A stretch of 64,000 bases of DNA. Source: Bacteroidetes bacterium B1(2017) (lineage in GTDB: Bacteria > Bacteroidota > Bacteroidia > UKL13-3). Below the pieces are notes generated by a model. The model made no database searches. It was not told the origin of the DNA and saw only the letters and a program-made list of their open reading frames with translations. Below, piece by piece: positions 36,022-45,367 of the stretch. How positions within the stretch are numbered: position 1 is the stretch's first letter; every line of letters begins with the position of its first letter. The stretch spans positions 1 to 64,000 of the forward strand of contig NKJG01000006.1 in NCBI GenBank assembly GCA_002256395.1. The letters are read 5' to 3'. Position numbers and translations under genes: made by a program.

Positions 36022-37272
36022 TTAATTTGTATCGAGTGTATTTGCTTTTGGCTTTATTAACCAGTTTAACATTGGCCCAGCCATTACACTTGTAACTACC
36101 GCCATTATTACAATTGCCACATATAATTCTTCGCCAATTAAATTGGCTTGTAGGGCAAGTGTGGCCAAAATAATTTCCATAGCACCGCGGGCGTTCATTC
36201 CAAATCCAATGGCTAAGGATTCTTTATTGTTTAGTCCGCCAAGCCTTGCCCCTAAGTATGCGCCCGATATTTTTCCAATTACAGCTACCAAAAGTACCAC
36301 GGCAGTTATTTGAAAATTAAAATGACTAAAGAAATTTACCTTAAAGCCAATGGAAACAAAAAACAATGGCGCAAAAATGTTGGTTACAAATTGGTTTACG
36401 ATGTCTTTGGTTTTGTCTTTTACATGAACCGAATCGCCGATGGCAATACCAATGATAAAGGCTCCAAAAATGGCATGTAATCCAATTGATTCGGTAAAGG
36501 CCGCACCTAAGAACGCAAGTCCGAGTGCCATGCTTAAAAATCCACCTGGCCAACTAAAATTCTTTTCGGCCCAAGGCAAGCTTTTGTTTATTAAAAAGCG
36601 CCCAAGAGTTAGCATTAAAATAGCATAGGAAAGGGTATACAATAAGGTTAGCAATACACTATGGTTTGCACTGCCTTTAAGCATACCCATAATCATTGAA
36701 AAGAGTATCCAACCAACCAAGTCGTTAAACATGGCCGCAGCAATAATAATGGAACCTATTTTGGTTCGGAACAAATTTAAATCTATGAGCGTGCGAGCAA
36801 TAACAGGTAGGGCGGAAATGGCCATGGCCGTTCCCATAAACAAAGCAAATACTAATTTGTCTGAACTGTTTCTTCCATACCACTCATAGGCATAATAAGC
36901 AGATAGAAAACCTAAGCCTAATGGAATAAGTAATCCAAACATACTGGTAGAAAAAGCGGCTTTACCTTGTTGCCTAATAACAGATAAATTAAGTTCCATA
37001 CCTGCCACAAAAAGCAGCATAATAATGGAAACATTGGTTATGCCATTTAGGGCTAATGAAGCATGGTCGTTGTGGGTATAAATGGCCTCGCTAATTTTAG
37101 GATAAAACATTCCTAATAAAGAAGGGCCAAGTAATACGCCCGCAATTAACTCACCTACCACCAATGGCATTTTAAACTTTCTAAAAAACTCACCAAACAA
37201 GCGCGCAGCAATCAGCATTAAGCCTATGCTTAGTATTAAACTAATATTTTCACTATGGTTGAGTATTTTCAT
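36022..37272 (-). CDS. CPA2-type cation:proton antiporter
   Basis: 416 residues with about 12-13 membrane spans. FGEFFRKFKMPLVVGELIAGVLLGPSLLG and the AGMELNLSVI and ARGAMEIILATLAL segments are typical of the Na+/H+ exchanger family (KefB/NapA-like). No cytoplasmic TrkA domain is present. It starts 5 bp after the universal stress protein gene, which may act as its soluble regulator. Confidence 0.9.
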   Translation of the reverse strand: MKILNHSENISLILSIGLMLIAARLFGEFFRKFKMPLVVGELIAGVLLGPSLLGMFYPKISEAIYTHNDHASLALNGITNVSIIMLLFVAGMELNLSVIRQQGKAAFSTSMFGLLIPLGLGFLSAYYAYEWYGRNSSDKLVFALFMGTAMAISALPVIARTLIDLNLFRTKIGSIIIAAAMFNDLVGWILFSMIMGMLKGSANHSVLLTLLYTLSYAILMLTLGRFLINKSLPWAEKNFSWPGGFLSMALGLAFLGAAFTESIGLHAIFGAFIIGIAIGDSVHVKDKTKDIVNQFVTNIFAPLFFVSIGFKVNFFSHFNFQITAVVLLVAVIGKISGAYLGARLGGLNNKESLAIGFGMNARGAMEIILATLALQANLIGEELYVAIVIMAVVTSVMAGPMLNWLIKPKANTLDTN

Positions 37273-37277
37273 TCAGC

Positions 37278-38141
37278 TTATTCTGCGTCTTTGGGGTGCA
37301 CAATTAATAAGTTACAAGGCAAGTCGGCCAAGGCATATTCTATATCATGAGGAAACACGCGATCGAGCAAATTCATGGGTTTATCTGGAGAGTTTACCAC
37401 CAATAAATCGGCCTCTTTTTGGCGTGCGTATTGGCTAATAACATAACCAGGTTTTCCTTCAATTCGTTCGGTATTAATTTTTAATTCGCCACAATCTGTG
37501 CAGCGTAATATTTCTTCTAGCTTTTCGTCTTCTTCTTTTAGCAAGGCCTCTTTATGTTCGTCGGCTTCATTTTCCTTAAAATCATCACTGCGTATGAGTG
37601 CTAGTTTGCTAAGGTCGCTTTCTTGAATAATATCTACCGTTTGTGATTGAAATGCACGAGCAATTTCAACGGCTATGCTTATGGTGTTTTCGGTTTTTGG
37701 ATGGTCTGTACCTTCCACTACAATGTGCTTAAAACCGTTCGGATGAATGTTTGGTTCGGTAAGCATAAGCATACTACATTTTACCTTACGACTTAATTGC
37801 CTAGATACACCACCTAAGAAATATTTTAGTATGCTTTCTCTTTCAAGGGCACCAGCAACTAATAAATCTATTTGCTTGCTCTGGCAAATTTCAATAATAG
37901 TTTCTACGGGTTCTCCTTCTCTCCATATTACTTCATTGGTATCACCATCTAGGTTGAACCTATGCAAAAGGTGTTTTAAGTATTGTTCTTCTTGCAAACT
38001 TTGTTTTCCAACATGTATAAAAATTAGTTGCGAATGAAAGGTTTGCTGCAACATACGCGCCTCTGCTACCATTGCCTCGCACCTTGGCGAGAAGGCAATG
38101 GCTACTGCTATCTTCTGAAATGTTACTTCTTTACTACTCAT
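37278..38141 (-). CDS. tandem universal stress protein
   Basis: 287 residues made of two UspA-like halves: ~8-135 (IAVAIAFSPRCEAMVAEARM ... LLVAGALERESILKYFLGG) and ~140-285 (HIVVEGTDHPKTENTISIAV ... DLLVVNSPDKP). The ATP-binding G-x2-G-x9-G(S/T) motif is partial. A CTDCGELK segment sits between. Co-directional with the antiporter, 5 bp gap. Confidence 0.88.
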   Translation of the reverse strand: MSSKEVTFQKIAVAIAFSPRCEAMVAEARMLQQTFHSQLIFIHVGKQSLQEEQYLKHLLHRFNLDGDTNEVIWREGEPVETIIEICQSKQIDLLVAGALERESILKYFLGGVSRQLSRKVKCSMLMLTEPNIHPNGFKHIVVEGTDHPKTENTISIAVEIARAFQSQTVDIIQESDLSKLALIRSDDFKENEADEHKEALLKEEDEKLEEILRCTDCGELKINTERIEGKPGYVISQYARQKEADLLVVNSPDKPMNLLDRVFPHDIEYALADLPCNLLIVHPKDAE

Positions 38142-38315
38142 AGTGCGAAAATAGCTAAAAGCCTATAGCTTGCTGCATGCTTATGTCAAAAAATAAATAT
38201 ATTTTAACAAATAGCTTTTGCAGGGCAATTAAGAGTCGATGGGGGATAAGTTGTGAAAGGTGACTTCCTAAGTATAGATGACTAGTAATAAATTCGTTTT
38301 AATAAACCTGCAAAT

Positions 38316-40652
38316 ATGCAACTTGGAAGTAAAACTCAATTCTCAAAAGTGGAACAAGCCTTCCACGAATTGTCTGGTGCCCCTTCAATCAGCACCCAGA
38401 TTCCCTATATTTTAGTAGATAATTTCCCCAACCTTGGTTTGTTTACCTCCCTAAGGTTTTTAGAATGGGTGGCCCAAAATCCAACTGGGGTTATTAGTTT
38501 ACCTACCGGAAAATCGCCCGAATTTTTTATTAAGTGGACAAAATTTTTGCTCGAAAATTGGGACAATGAAAAGGGGAAGGAAGTTCTTGAAAAATATGGA
38601 ATCATTGATACTCCAAAACCTAGTTTAGAGAACTTACATTTTGTTCAACTCGATGAGTTTTACCCTATCAGTTCGGCACAGCATAATAGTTTTTTTAACT
38701 ATGTAAGTAACTACTATATCAAGGGTTTTGGGCTGAACCCAAAGAATGCGTTACTGATAAATTCGGATGAAATACCTTTGCCACATGGATTGACCTATAC
38801 GGATATTTGGCCGAACTCAAAAGTAGACTTAAGTTTACGTTTTAGTGAATGCAAAACAAAGCAAGAAAAGCTACAGCAAGAAGCCATCTTTATGATTGAT
38901 AATTGGTGTATGCAATATGAATCAGCCATTAGGGCAAAAGGTGGTATTGGTTTTTTTCTGGGTGGTATTGGTCCCGATGGGCATATTGCTTTTAACACAC
39001 GCGGCTCAGATTTTAATTCTACCACACGCCTAACAGAAACAAATTTTGAAACGCAAGCCGTTGCGGCAACTGATTTAGGTGGGATCGAGATTTCGGCAAA
39101 TAGATTAGTTATTACCATAGGATTGCAAACCATTACCTTTAATGAAAATGCAACAGCTATTATAATTGCCGCAGGCGAGGCTAAGGCAGGTATTATTCAA
39201 CAAACCTTGGAACATACTCCTTCTAATTTGTACCCTGGTTCGGTTCTAAGTAAATTGCCTAATGCAAGGTTCTACCTTACAGAAGGGGCGGCTTTGCGAC
39301 TATCTGATAGGGTTAAGAATACGTTCTTACAAGGAGAATGGAGCCCAGAAAAAACCGAAAGAGCCATTATAGGTTTATGTAAAAAGTTAAATAAATACGG
39401 ACATCATTTAACCCAAACCGATTTGCAAAATGATTTGTTTACTAAAACAATTCCTGGTGTTTCTGAGCAAACGGTAAGCACAGTTATTAATCAAGTGGTA
39501 GAGAAAATTCAACGTGGGATGGTGCAAGAAAAAAATGAAGTTTTCTTGCATACGGGTCCGCATCACGATGATATCATGTTGGGAATTTTGCCACATATTG
39601 CCAACCATTTTCATGAGCCAAGTAATGAGTTTCACTTTGCTGTTCTTACCTCTGGGTTCACGGCTGTTACCAATAAATTTGTTATTCAAGCCTTAGAAAA
39701 TACCAAACGATTTTTGGAGGCAGGAAAAATTCAAATGATCCTGTATCCCGATTTTTTTGAGTTTGGTTTCAAACACAAACGTGATAAAGATATTTACCAT
39801 TACCTAACCAAAGTGGCTAGTGGCAATGAAGTTGAAAAACAAAGAGGATTTTGCCATAGGCTTGTACGAGCTGTTACCGAAGTGTATAAGGTTACTAATT
39901 TACAAGAATTATATAATGCCATAAATGATATTGTAAGCATTTTGCGCAGAAGCTATGATGGCGAAAAGAACCCGCCTAAAATTCAACAATTGAAGGGAAT
40001 GATTAGGGAGTTTGAGGAGGAGTTGGTTTGGGCCCATTATGGCGTTAAGGGCGAAAATGTTACGCATAATAGACTAGGTTTTTATAAGGGTGATATTTTT
40101 ACCGAACAGCCCGAAAAAGATAGAGATGTGATTCCTGTATTGGAAATGTTTAGAAGAATTAACCCTACTGTTTTGAGCCTTACTTTTGATCCAGAAGGAA
40201 GTGGTCCGGATACACATTATAAGGTTTTGCAAACTACGGCCGATGCCCTTAGGGAATGGAAGAAGGAGAAGGACCTAAGTAACTTAAGAGTTTGGGGATA
40301 CAGAAATGTGTGGTATAAGTTTAATCCTTCCGATGCCAATGTGATTGTTCCTGTTTCTTTAAATGATATGTCGAACTTAAACGATGTGTTCACTAATTGC
40401 TATTTAAGTCAGGTGGAAGCCTCTTTTCCTAGCTATGAACTCAATGGAAAATTTAGTAAAGTAGCTCAGAAAATATGGGTGAACCAACTTCGGGATTTGC
40501 AGTTACTTTTAGGTAAAGAGTTTTTTTATCAAAATACAGATCCGAGAGTTAGAGCAAGCCATGGACTAATTTTTTATAAAGAGATGACCGTGGATGTTTT
40601 CTTAGGATATGCGAGAGAATTGAAAAAATCGGCAGAAGGAAGCGCTTCTTAA
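38316..40652 (+). CDS. fusion of glucosamine-6-phosphate deaminase-like and PIG-L deacetylase-like domains
   Basis: 778 residues. Residues ~15-345 are NagB-like (SLPTGKSPEFF, QLDEFYPI, GGIGPDGHIAFNTRGS), which turns glucosamine-6-P into fructose-6-P and ammonia. Residues ~405-720 carry a PIG-L/LmbE-like metal site (HTGPHHDDIMLGILPH, with PHHDD in place of PHPDDE-type) and a later FDPEGSGPDTHYK segment. The pairing suggests coupled deacetylation and deamination of amino sugars; activity of the second half is inferred. Such fusions are known in Bacteroidota. Confidence 0.85.
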   Translation: MQLGSKTQFSKVEQAFHELSGAPSISTQIPYILVDNFPNLGLFTSLRFLEWVAQNPTGVISLPTGKSPEFFIKWTKFLLENWDNEKGKEVLEKYGIIDTPKPSLENLHFVQLDEFYPISSAQHNSFFNYVSNYYIKGFGLNPKNALLINSDEIPLPHGLTYTDIWPNSKVDLSLRFSECKTKQEKLQQEAIFMIDNWCMQYESAIRAKGGIGFFLGGIGPDGHIAFNTRGSDFNSTTRLTETNFETQAVAATDLGGIEISANRLVITIGLQTITFNENATAIIIAAGEAKAGIIQQTLEHTPSNLYPGSVLSKLPNARFYLTEGAALRLSDRVKNTFLQGEWSPEKTERAIIGLCKKLNKYGHHLTQTDLQNDLFTKTIPGVSEQTVSTVINQVVEKIQRGMVQEKNEVFLHTGPHHDDIMLGILPHIANHFHEPSNEFHFAVLTSGFTAVTNKFVIQALENTKRFLEAGKIQMILYPDFFEFGFKHKRDKDIYHYLTKVASGNEVEKQRGFCHRLVRAVTEVYKVTNLQELYNAINDIVSILRRSYDGEKNPPKIQQLKGMIREFEEELVWAHYGVKGENVTHNRLGFYKGDIFTEQPEKDRDVIPVLEMFRRINPTVLSLTFDPEGSGPDTHYKVLQTTADALREWKKEKDLSNLRVWGYRNVWYKFNPSDANVIVPVSLNDMSNLNDVFTNCYLSQVEASFPSYELNGKFSKVAQKIWVNQLRDLQLLLGKEFFYQNTDPRVRASHGLIFYKEMTVDVFLGYARELKKSAEGSAS

Positions 40653-40774
40653 TCAGTAGGTTCGGGCAGTACGGGTTTGGTTTGAACCAATGCAAGGCAT
40701 ACCAATAAAATTAGGATTGTGGGTTGATTCTGCATAAAACTTTCACTTTTATCTGTAAACTTGCAAACCTTGTT

Positions 40775-42823
40775 ATGGATAAAGAAATTCTTTTAGAGGC
40801 TTACGCGCACATGTGTGCTGCAAGAGCCATGGCCGAAATATATGATGCAAATCGCCCGATAACCAAGTATGTACACTCTACCAGTAGAGGTCATGAGGCC
40901 ATTCAATTGGCTATGGGAATGCAACTAACAGGGAGCGATTTTGCTGCTCCATATTACCGCGACGAAAGCATGCTTTTAGGAATGGGCATGAGCCCGTATG
41001 AGCTTATGTTGCAATTGTTGGCAAAAGGAGAAGATCCTTTTTCGGGTGGCCGTACCTATTATTCGCATCCAAATTTAAAGCGCGATGGCTTTGTTAGAAT
41101 GCTTCATTCTAGCAGTGCTACTGGTATGCAAGCTATTCCTGCAACAGGTATGGCACATGGAGTTGCTTATTTAGAAAGTCAGGGTTTATTAGATGGCAAT
41201 GAAAAGCCAGTAGTGGTGTGTAGCATTGGCGATGGAGCAATTACCGAAGGCGAAGTGGCTGAGGCGTTTCAAATGGCCGTACTAAAAAAATTGCCTATAA
41301 TTTATTTGGTTCAGGACAATGATTGGGGCATTAGCGCTAGCAGCAACGAAATGCGTGCGATGGATGCTTACGAATATGCTGGTGGATTTAAAGGTATGCA
41401 ACGCCTTAGAGTGGATGGAAGTGATTTTCCTAAATCTTGGAATGCGGTATTACAATGTATAGATTATGTAAGAGAGCATCGTGCACCTATTTTGCTTCAT
41501 GCTAAAGTTCCTTTGTTGGGCCACCATACTTCTGGTGTGCGCAAAGAATGGTACCGTACCGATGAGGATATGGCCAAACATTTAAAAGATGATCCAGGCC
41601 CAAAATTGCATGCTCATTTATTAAGTATTGGAATAAGTGAAGAAGAGTTAAACGAAATAAATGCCATTGAAACAGATAAGGTAGCGCAACAATTTAAGTT
41701 AGCTGTTGCCTCTCCAGATCCTGCGCCAGAAACTGCCGAAGACCATGTGTATGCGCCAAGTGGTGCTGCCGAAGAAATAGGTATTAGAAAGCCAGAAGGC
41801 AAAGAACCTGTAGTAATGGTAGATGCTGCTTTACATGCAGTAGATGAACTTTTAGCCAAACATCCAGAATGTATGTTTTATGGCCAAGATGTGGGTGCAC
41901 GTTTAGGTGGTGTGTTTAGAGAAGCTGCCACACTTGCCGTTAAATATGGTGAGCATAGAGTGTTTAATACTCCCATTCAAGAAGCGTATATTGTTGGGTC
42001 TACTGCTGGTATGAGTGCGGTTGGAGTAAAACCAATTGTTGAAATTCAGTTTGCAGATTATGTATGGACGGGCATGAACCAATTGGTGTGTGAAATTACA
42101 AAATCGTCTTATTTAACTATGGGTAAATACCCTGTAAGTGCTGTTATTCGTATACCCATTGGTGCTTACGGCGGTGGCGGTCCTTACCATAGTGGTAGTA
42201 TAGAATCTACCTTGTTAACGTTAAAAGGAATAAAGATAGCTTACCCAAGTAATGCCGCCGATATGAAAGGCTTAATGAAAGCTGCTTATTATGATGGCAA
42301 CCCTTGCATAATGCTTGAGCATAAAGGCTTGTATTGGAGCAAAAACCCAGGTACAGAATTAGCGCGTTGTGTTGAGCCCGATGAGGATTATGTATTACCT
42401 TTTGGTAAGGCAAATTGTGTGTTGGCTGCAAGTGATGAGGCTATAGAAAATGGCGAATCATGCGTGGTTATTACCTATGGTATGGGTGTGTATTGGGCAT
42501 TAGCCGCTGCTAAGAATTTTGATGGCGCAATAGAGGTTTTAGATTTAAGAAGTTTATTGCCTTTAGATGAAGAAGCAATAATGGCGGCTGTGCGCAAACA
42601 TGGCAAGTGTTTGGTATTAACAGAAGAGGCGCTTAATAATTCGTTTGCCGAAAGCTTAGCAGCTCGTATTATGCAACAATGCTTTACTAGTTTAGATGGT
42701 CCTGTGGCAACTTTAGGTGCTAAGAATGTACCTGCTATACCAATGAATATGGGACTTGAAGCCGAAATTTTGCCAAATGCCGATAAGGTAACTGCTAAAT
42801 TAAAAGAGCTTTTGTATTCTTAG
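40775..42823 (+). CDS. 2-oxoacid dehydrogenase E1, alpha-beta fusion
   Basis: 682 residues from ATG 40775; a reading from 40724 adds a non-conserved stretch and is rejected. N-terminal half is E1 alpha with the thiamine diphosphate motif GDGAITEG ... VQDND (~152-182). The second half (~355-682) is E1 beta (FYGQDVGARLGGVFREAATL, PYHSGSIESTLL, and LDLRSLLPLDEEAI). It decarboxylates pyruvate or branched-chain 2-oxoacids and passes the acyl group to E2 lipoate; which substrate is not decided here. E2 and E3 are not nearby. Confidence 0.9.
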   Translation: MDKEILLEAYAHMCAARAMAEIYDANRPITKYVHSTSRGHEAIQLAMGMQLTGSDFAAPYYRDESMLLGMGMSPYELMLQLLAKGEDPFSGGRTYYSHPNLKRDGFVRMLHSSSATGMQAIPATGMAHGVAYLESQGLLDGNEKPVVVCSIGDGAITEGEVAEAFQMAVLKKLPIIYLVQDNDWGISASSNEMRAMDAYEYAGGFKGMQRLRVDGSDFPKSWNAVLQCIDYVREHRAPILLHAKVPLLGHHTSGVRKEWYRTDEDMAKHLKDDPGPKLHAHLLSIGISEEELNEINAIETDKVAQQFKLAVASPDPAPETAEDHVYAPSGAAEEIGIRKPEGKEPVVMVDAALHAVDELLAKHPECMFYGQDVGARLGGVFREAATLAVKYGEHRVFNTPIQEAYIVGSTAGMSAVGVKPIVEIQFADYVWTGMNQLVCEITKSSYLTMGKYPVSAVIRIPIGAYGGGGPYHSGSIESTLLTLKGIKIAYPSNAADMKGLMKAAYYDGNPCIMLEHKGLYWSKNPGTELARCVEPDEDYVLPFGKANCVLAASDEAIENGESCVVITYGMGVYWALAAAKNFDGAIEVLDLRSLLPLDEEAIMAAVRKHGKCLVLTEEALNNSFAESLAARIMQQCFTSLDGPVATLGAKNVPAIPMNMGLEAEILPNADKVTAKLKELLYS

Positions 42824-42859
42824 GTTCAATACGTTTTGCTTAAGGCAAAAGCAATTTTC

Positions 42860-43504
42860 TTATTTCTTAAAAGTATAGTTAATCCCAAAATTCTGAACAG
42901 GGTTTAGGCCAAAGGAATTATAGCCACCGCTATATCCTCTTCCGTTATCTATTCTTGTTTGTGAAAATCTAAGGGCTACTTCAAAATGTAATCCTAGGTA
43001 TTTGTTTATTTGATACTGCACTCCTAGGATAGAGCTTAATCCAAAGGTTTGCGATTTAATGTTTGCCAATCCTGCTCCACTTCCAAAACAACCGCTAAAG
43101 TTATAGTCAACCTTTTTATTGCCTTGAGTAAAAAATACTTCTTCGGCAAAATAGGGTCTTAACTTTTTTGAGCCCAAACGCTTTTCTATTCCAAGCGTTC
43201 CTTCAAGCGCGTTTCTATATCCTTTCTCTGTGCTTTGGTAGGTATTTCCTTCAGGACTAATATAGTTGATAGAATTGTGTGCAACACCAATAGAACTGCG
43301 CAGGCTAAATGCCTTATAATGTGCCTTGTATTGAACACCGTACAAAATATTTGTGGAGATGTCTCTTAAATAATATTCTGCTATGTTATACGATTTATAA
43401 TCTTCAATTAAGCTAGTTGTAAGCCCAATTTGATGCGTAGGTTTTTGAGCAAAAGCAGGCAAAAAAACCAAGCTAAATATAATCGTAAATAGAATTGTTT
43501 TCAT
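42860..43504 (-). CDS. exported outer-membrane beta-barrel-like protein
   Basis: 214 residues. Signal peptide MKTILFTIIFSLVFLPAFAQ, then repeated amphipathic strands ending in aromatics (GVQYKAHYKAFSLRSSIGVA, LGLHFEVALRFS) and a C-terminal FGINYTFKK. The layout fits an 8-strand OMP/porin-like barrel of unknown role. Convergent with the E1 gene. Confidence 0.75.
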   Translation of the reverse strand: MKTILFTIIFSLVFLPAFAQKPTHQIGLTTSLIEDYKSYNIAEYYLRDISTNILYGVQYKAHYKAFSLRSSIGVAHNSINYISPEGNTYQSTEKGYRNALEGTLGIEKRLGSKKLRPYFAEEVFFTQGNKKVDYNFSGCFGSGAGLANIKSQTFGLSSILGVQYQINKYLGLHFEVALRFSQTRIDNGRGYSGGYNSFGLNPVQNFGINYTFKK

Positions 43505-43606
43505 AAGGTAGATTTTTGCTAGTATAAAAGTACATGTATTTGTTTGATTTACACAAATTTTTATACCTTGCTATAACATTTTTACAAACTAAATATCGGG
43601 TTAATT

Positions 43607-45259
43607 ATGGATAAGATAACTCCACCCAGCATCACAAATTCTTTGGAAATAGTTTTATATAAACAAAAACTTTTTGATTCAAATTCTATTCAGGAACTAC
43701 AATTTGCTCTGAGTTATTTGCAAATAAATTTTCCGTCTAAACCTTCACAAATAATAGAATTGCATAATGCTCTTTTATTTATTCTCGCTTATCCTGCAAA
43801 TGAAACGGTTTTTAAATTGGCAAATCAACTCCTTAGCTGTTTGGTTGAAAGGGTAAGCCGTGCAGTAAAAAAAGACCCAAATGCATTTTATAATTCGGGT
43901 ATAACTGGCAGCCAAGTTTGTGCTCAATTTGGTTTATTGCTGAACCAATATTTGCTAAATGAAAACCTTGAAACCTGCGAATTGGCTGGCATTGATGGCG
44001 ATAATACCGATTTAGTAAGCAAACTAACCTATACCTTAGATTCTGTTGAACAAGAATTGATGCCTGGCCATGCTGGCTATTTTAAGAATTGGAAAAAGCG
44101 CTATTTGCCAAACGTAAACACTAAAAATAAACTACTTAATTACTATGTTCATGCCAGCTTGCAAATGGATGCAAGTATTTCACACAGAGAAAGTGTTTTT
44201 GCTGGTTTTCAGGTTTTTACGCAATTTAGTTTAGATCAAAAACTATTGGGTTTAAGCACAGGCAGATTGCCTTTTGGTAAGCCCTATTTACACATAAATG
44301 GAATTCAAAAGAAGTGTTCTGTAGAGGAAGTTTTGGCATTTGGAAAACCTAAGCAATTGAAGCTTGAACCCAATGATAAAAGCACCTTGGTTCGACTTGC
44401 CAGAGGTTCTATGGCATCGCTCTTAAGAGAAACAGATACGTTTACCTATTGCCAAGAACACGAAACAGAATTGTTTGATATGGGCAATGGAATTTCAATT
44501 GCTTTGTATTATATGATTCCAGAGCAAAAGTTTGCCTTACAATCGTATGTTGGGTATTTACTTTTTAAGAACGGACTTCCAATGGCTTACGGTGGTTGTT
44601 GGATAACAGCTTTCCAAGCGGCATTTGGAGTAAATGTATTGCCACCTTATAGAGGAGGAGAATCTTCTTTAGTTGTGGCACAATTGCTTCGCTTATATAA
44701 ATCGCGTTTTAATATTTACCAGTTTACGGTTGATCCTTATCAAATAGGCCAAGGAAATTCGGATGGCATTAAATCGGGGGCATTTTGGTTTTATTATAAG
44801 CTTGGGTTCAGACCCATGCAAGCAAATTTGGCTCAATTAGCTGAAGAAGAAATGGCTAAAATGATGAGCGATAAAACCTACCGTACACCCACCAAAACCT
44901 TAGTTATATTGGCCGATGCAGATATTTATTTGCAACTTAAAGCGGGTCAGAAATACATACCTCTATTGCCACTATCCGATAAAATTAGTGAGCATGTAAG
45001 CCATTATTTTGGAGGAAATAGAGCCAAAGCTTTACAAGTTGCTCAGAAAAAGTATGCGAAAATTTTTGGTAAAAAGCTTCCTTCAAGTTCTTTCCTAAAC
45101 CGTTTATTGGTATTTATAGATGCATTGGGTGCTTTTGAAAAATTAAACCAAGCAGTTTTAGAAAAAGTTTGCCAAGCCTACCAACTTAAAGCAGAAAATG
45201 AAGCAAAGGCGCACGCTGAATTACAGGGCCTTAAAGCGTTTTGGAAATTGATAGACTAA
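43607..45259 (+). CDS. unknown protein with GNAT-like C-terminal segment
   Basis: 550 residues, soluble. The segment MAYGGCWITAFQAAFGVNVLPPYRGGESSLVVAQLLRLYKS and then GQGNSDGIKSGAFWFYYKLGFRP resembles the last strands of acetyltransferases, where (Y)xKLGFRP follows an N-x-x-(A/G)-x-x-Y motif, but the acetyl-CoA loop is not the standard one. The rest is helical and unrecognised. Stands alone between an OMP gene and purL. It could be a GNAT relative or a new fold. Confidence 0.6.
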   Translation: MDKITPPSITNSLEIVLYKQKLFDSNSIQELQFALSYLQINFPSKPSQIIELHNALLFILAYPANETVFKLANQLLSCLVERVSRAVKKDPNAFYNSGITGSQVCAQFGLLLNQYLLNENLETCELAGIDGDNTDLVSKLTYTLDSVEQELMPGHAGYFKNWKKRYLPNVNTKNKLLNYYVHASLQMDASISHRESVFAGFQVFTQFSLDQKLLGLSTGRLPFGKPYLHINGIQKKCSVEEVLAFGKPKQLKLEPNDKSTLVRLARGSMASLLRETDTFTYCQEHETELFDMGNGISIALYYMIPEQKFALQSYVGYLLFKNGLPMAYGGCWITAFQAAFGVNVLPPYRGGESSLVVAQLLRLYKSRFNIYQFTVDPYQIGQGNSDGIKSGAFWFYYKLGFRPMQANLAQLAEEEMAKMMSDKTYRTPTKTLVILADADIYLQLKAGQKYIPLLPLSDKISEHVSHYFGGNRAKALQVAQKKYAKIFGKKLPSSSFLNRLLVFIDALGAFEKLNQAVLEKVCQAYQLKAENEAKAHAELQGLKAFWKLID

Positions 45260-45367
45260 GCCAAACTCGAAATTTGACTCAAGCAAGGCAATTGTTCCCA
45301 TTTATTTATCCTCAAATTTTGGCTTTACCCTAACAATTGCGCAAATTTGCGCTTTCGAAAAATTACC

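Noticed and set aside
42834..42850. TTTTGC...GCAAAA as terminator after the E1 gene
   Set aside because: Only a 6-bp stem and no clear T run; too weak to call.
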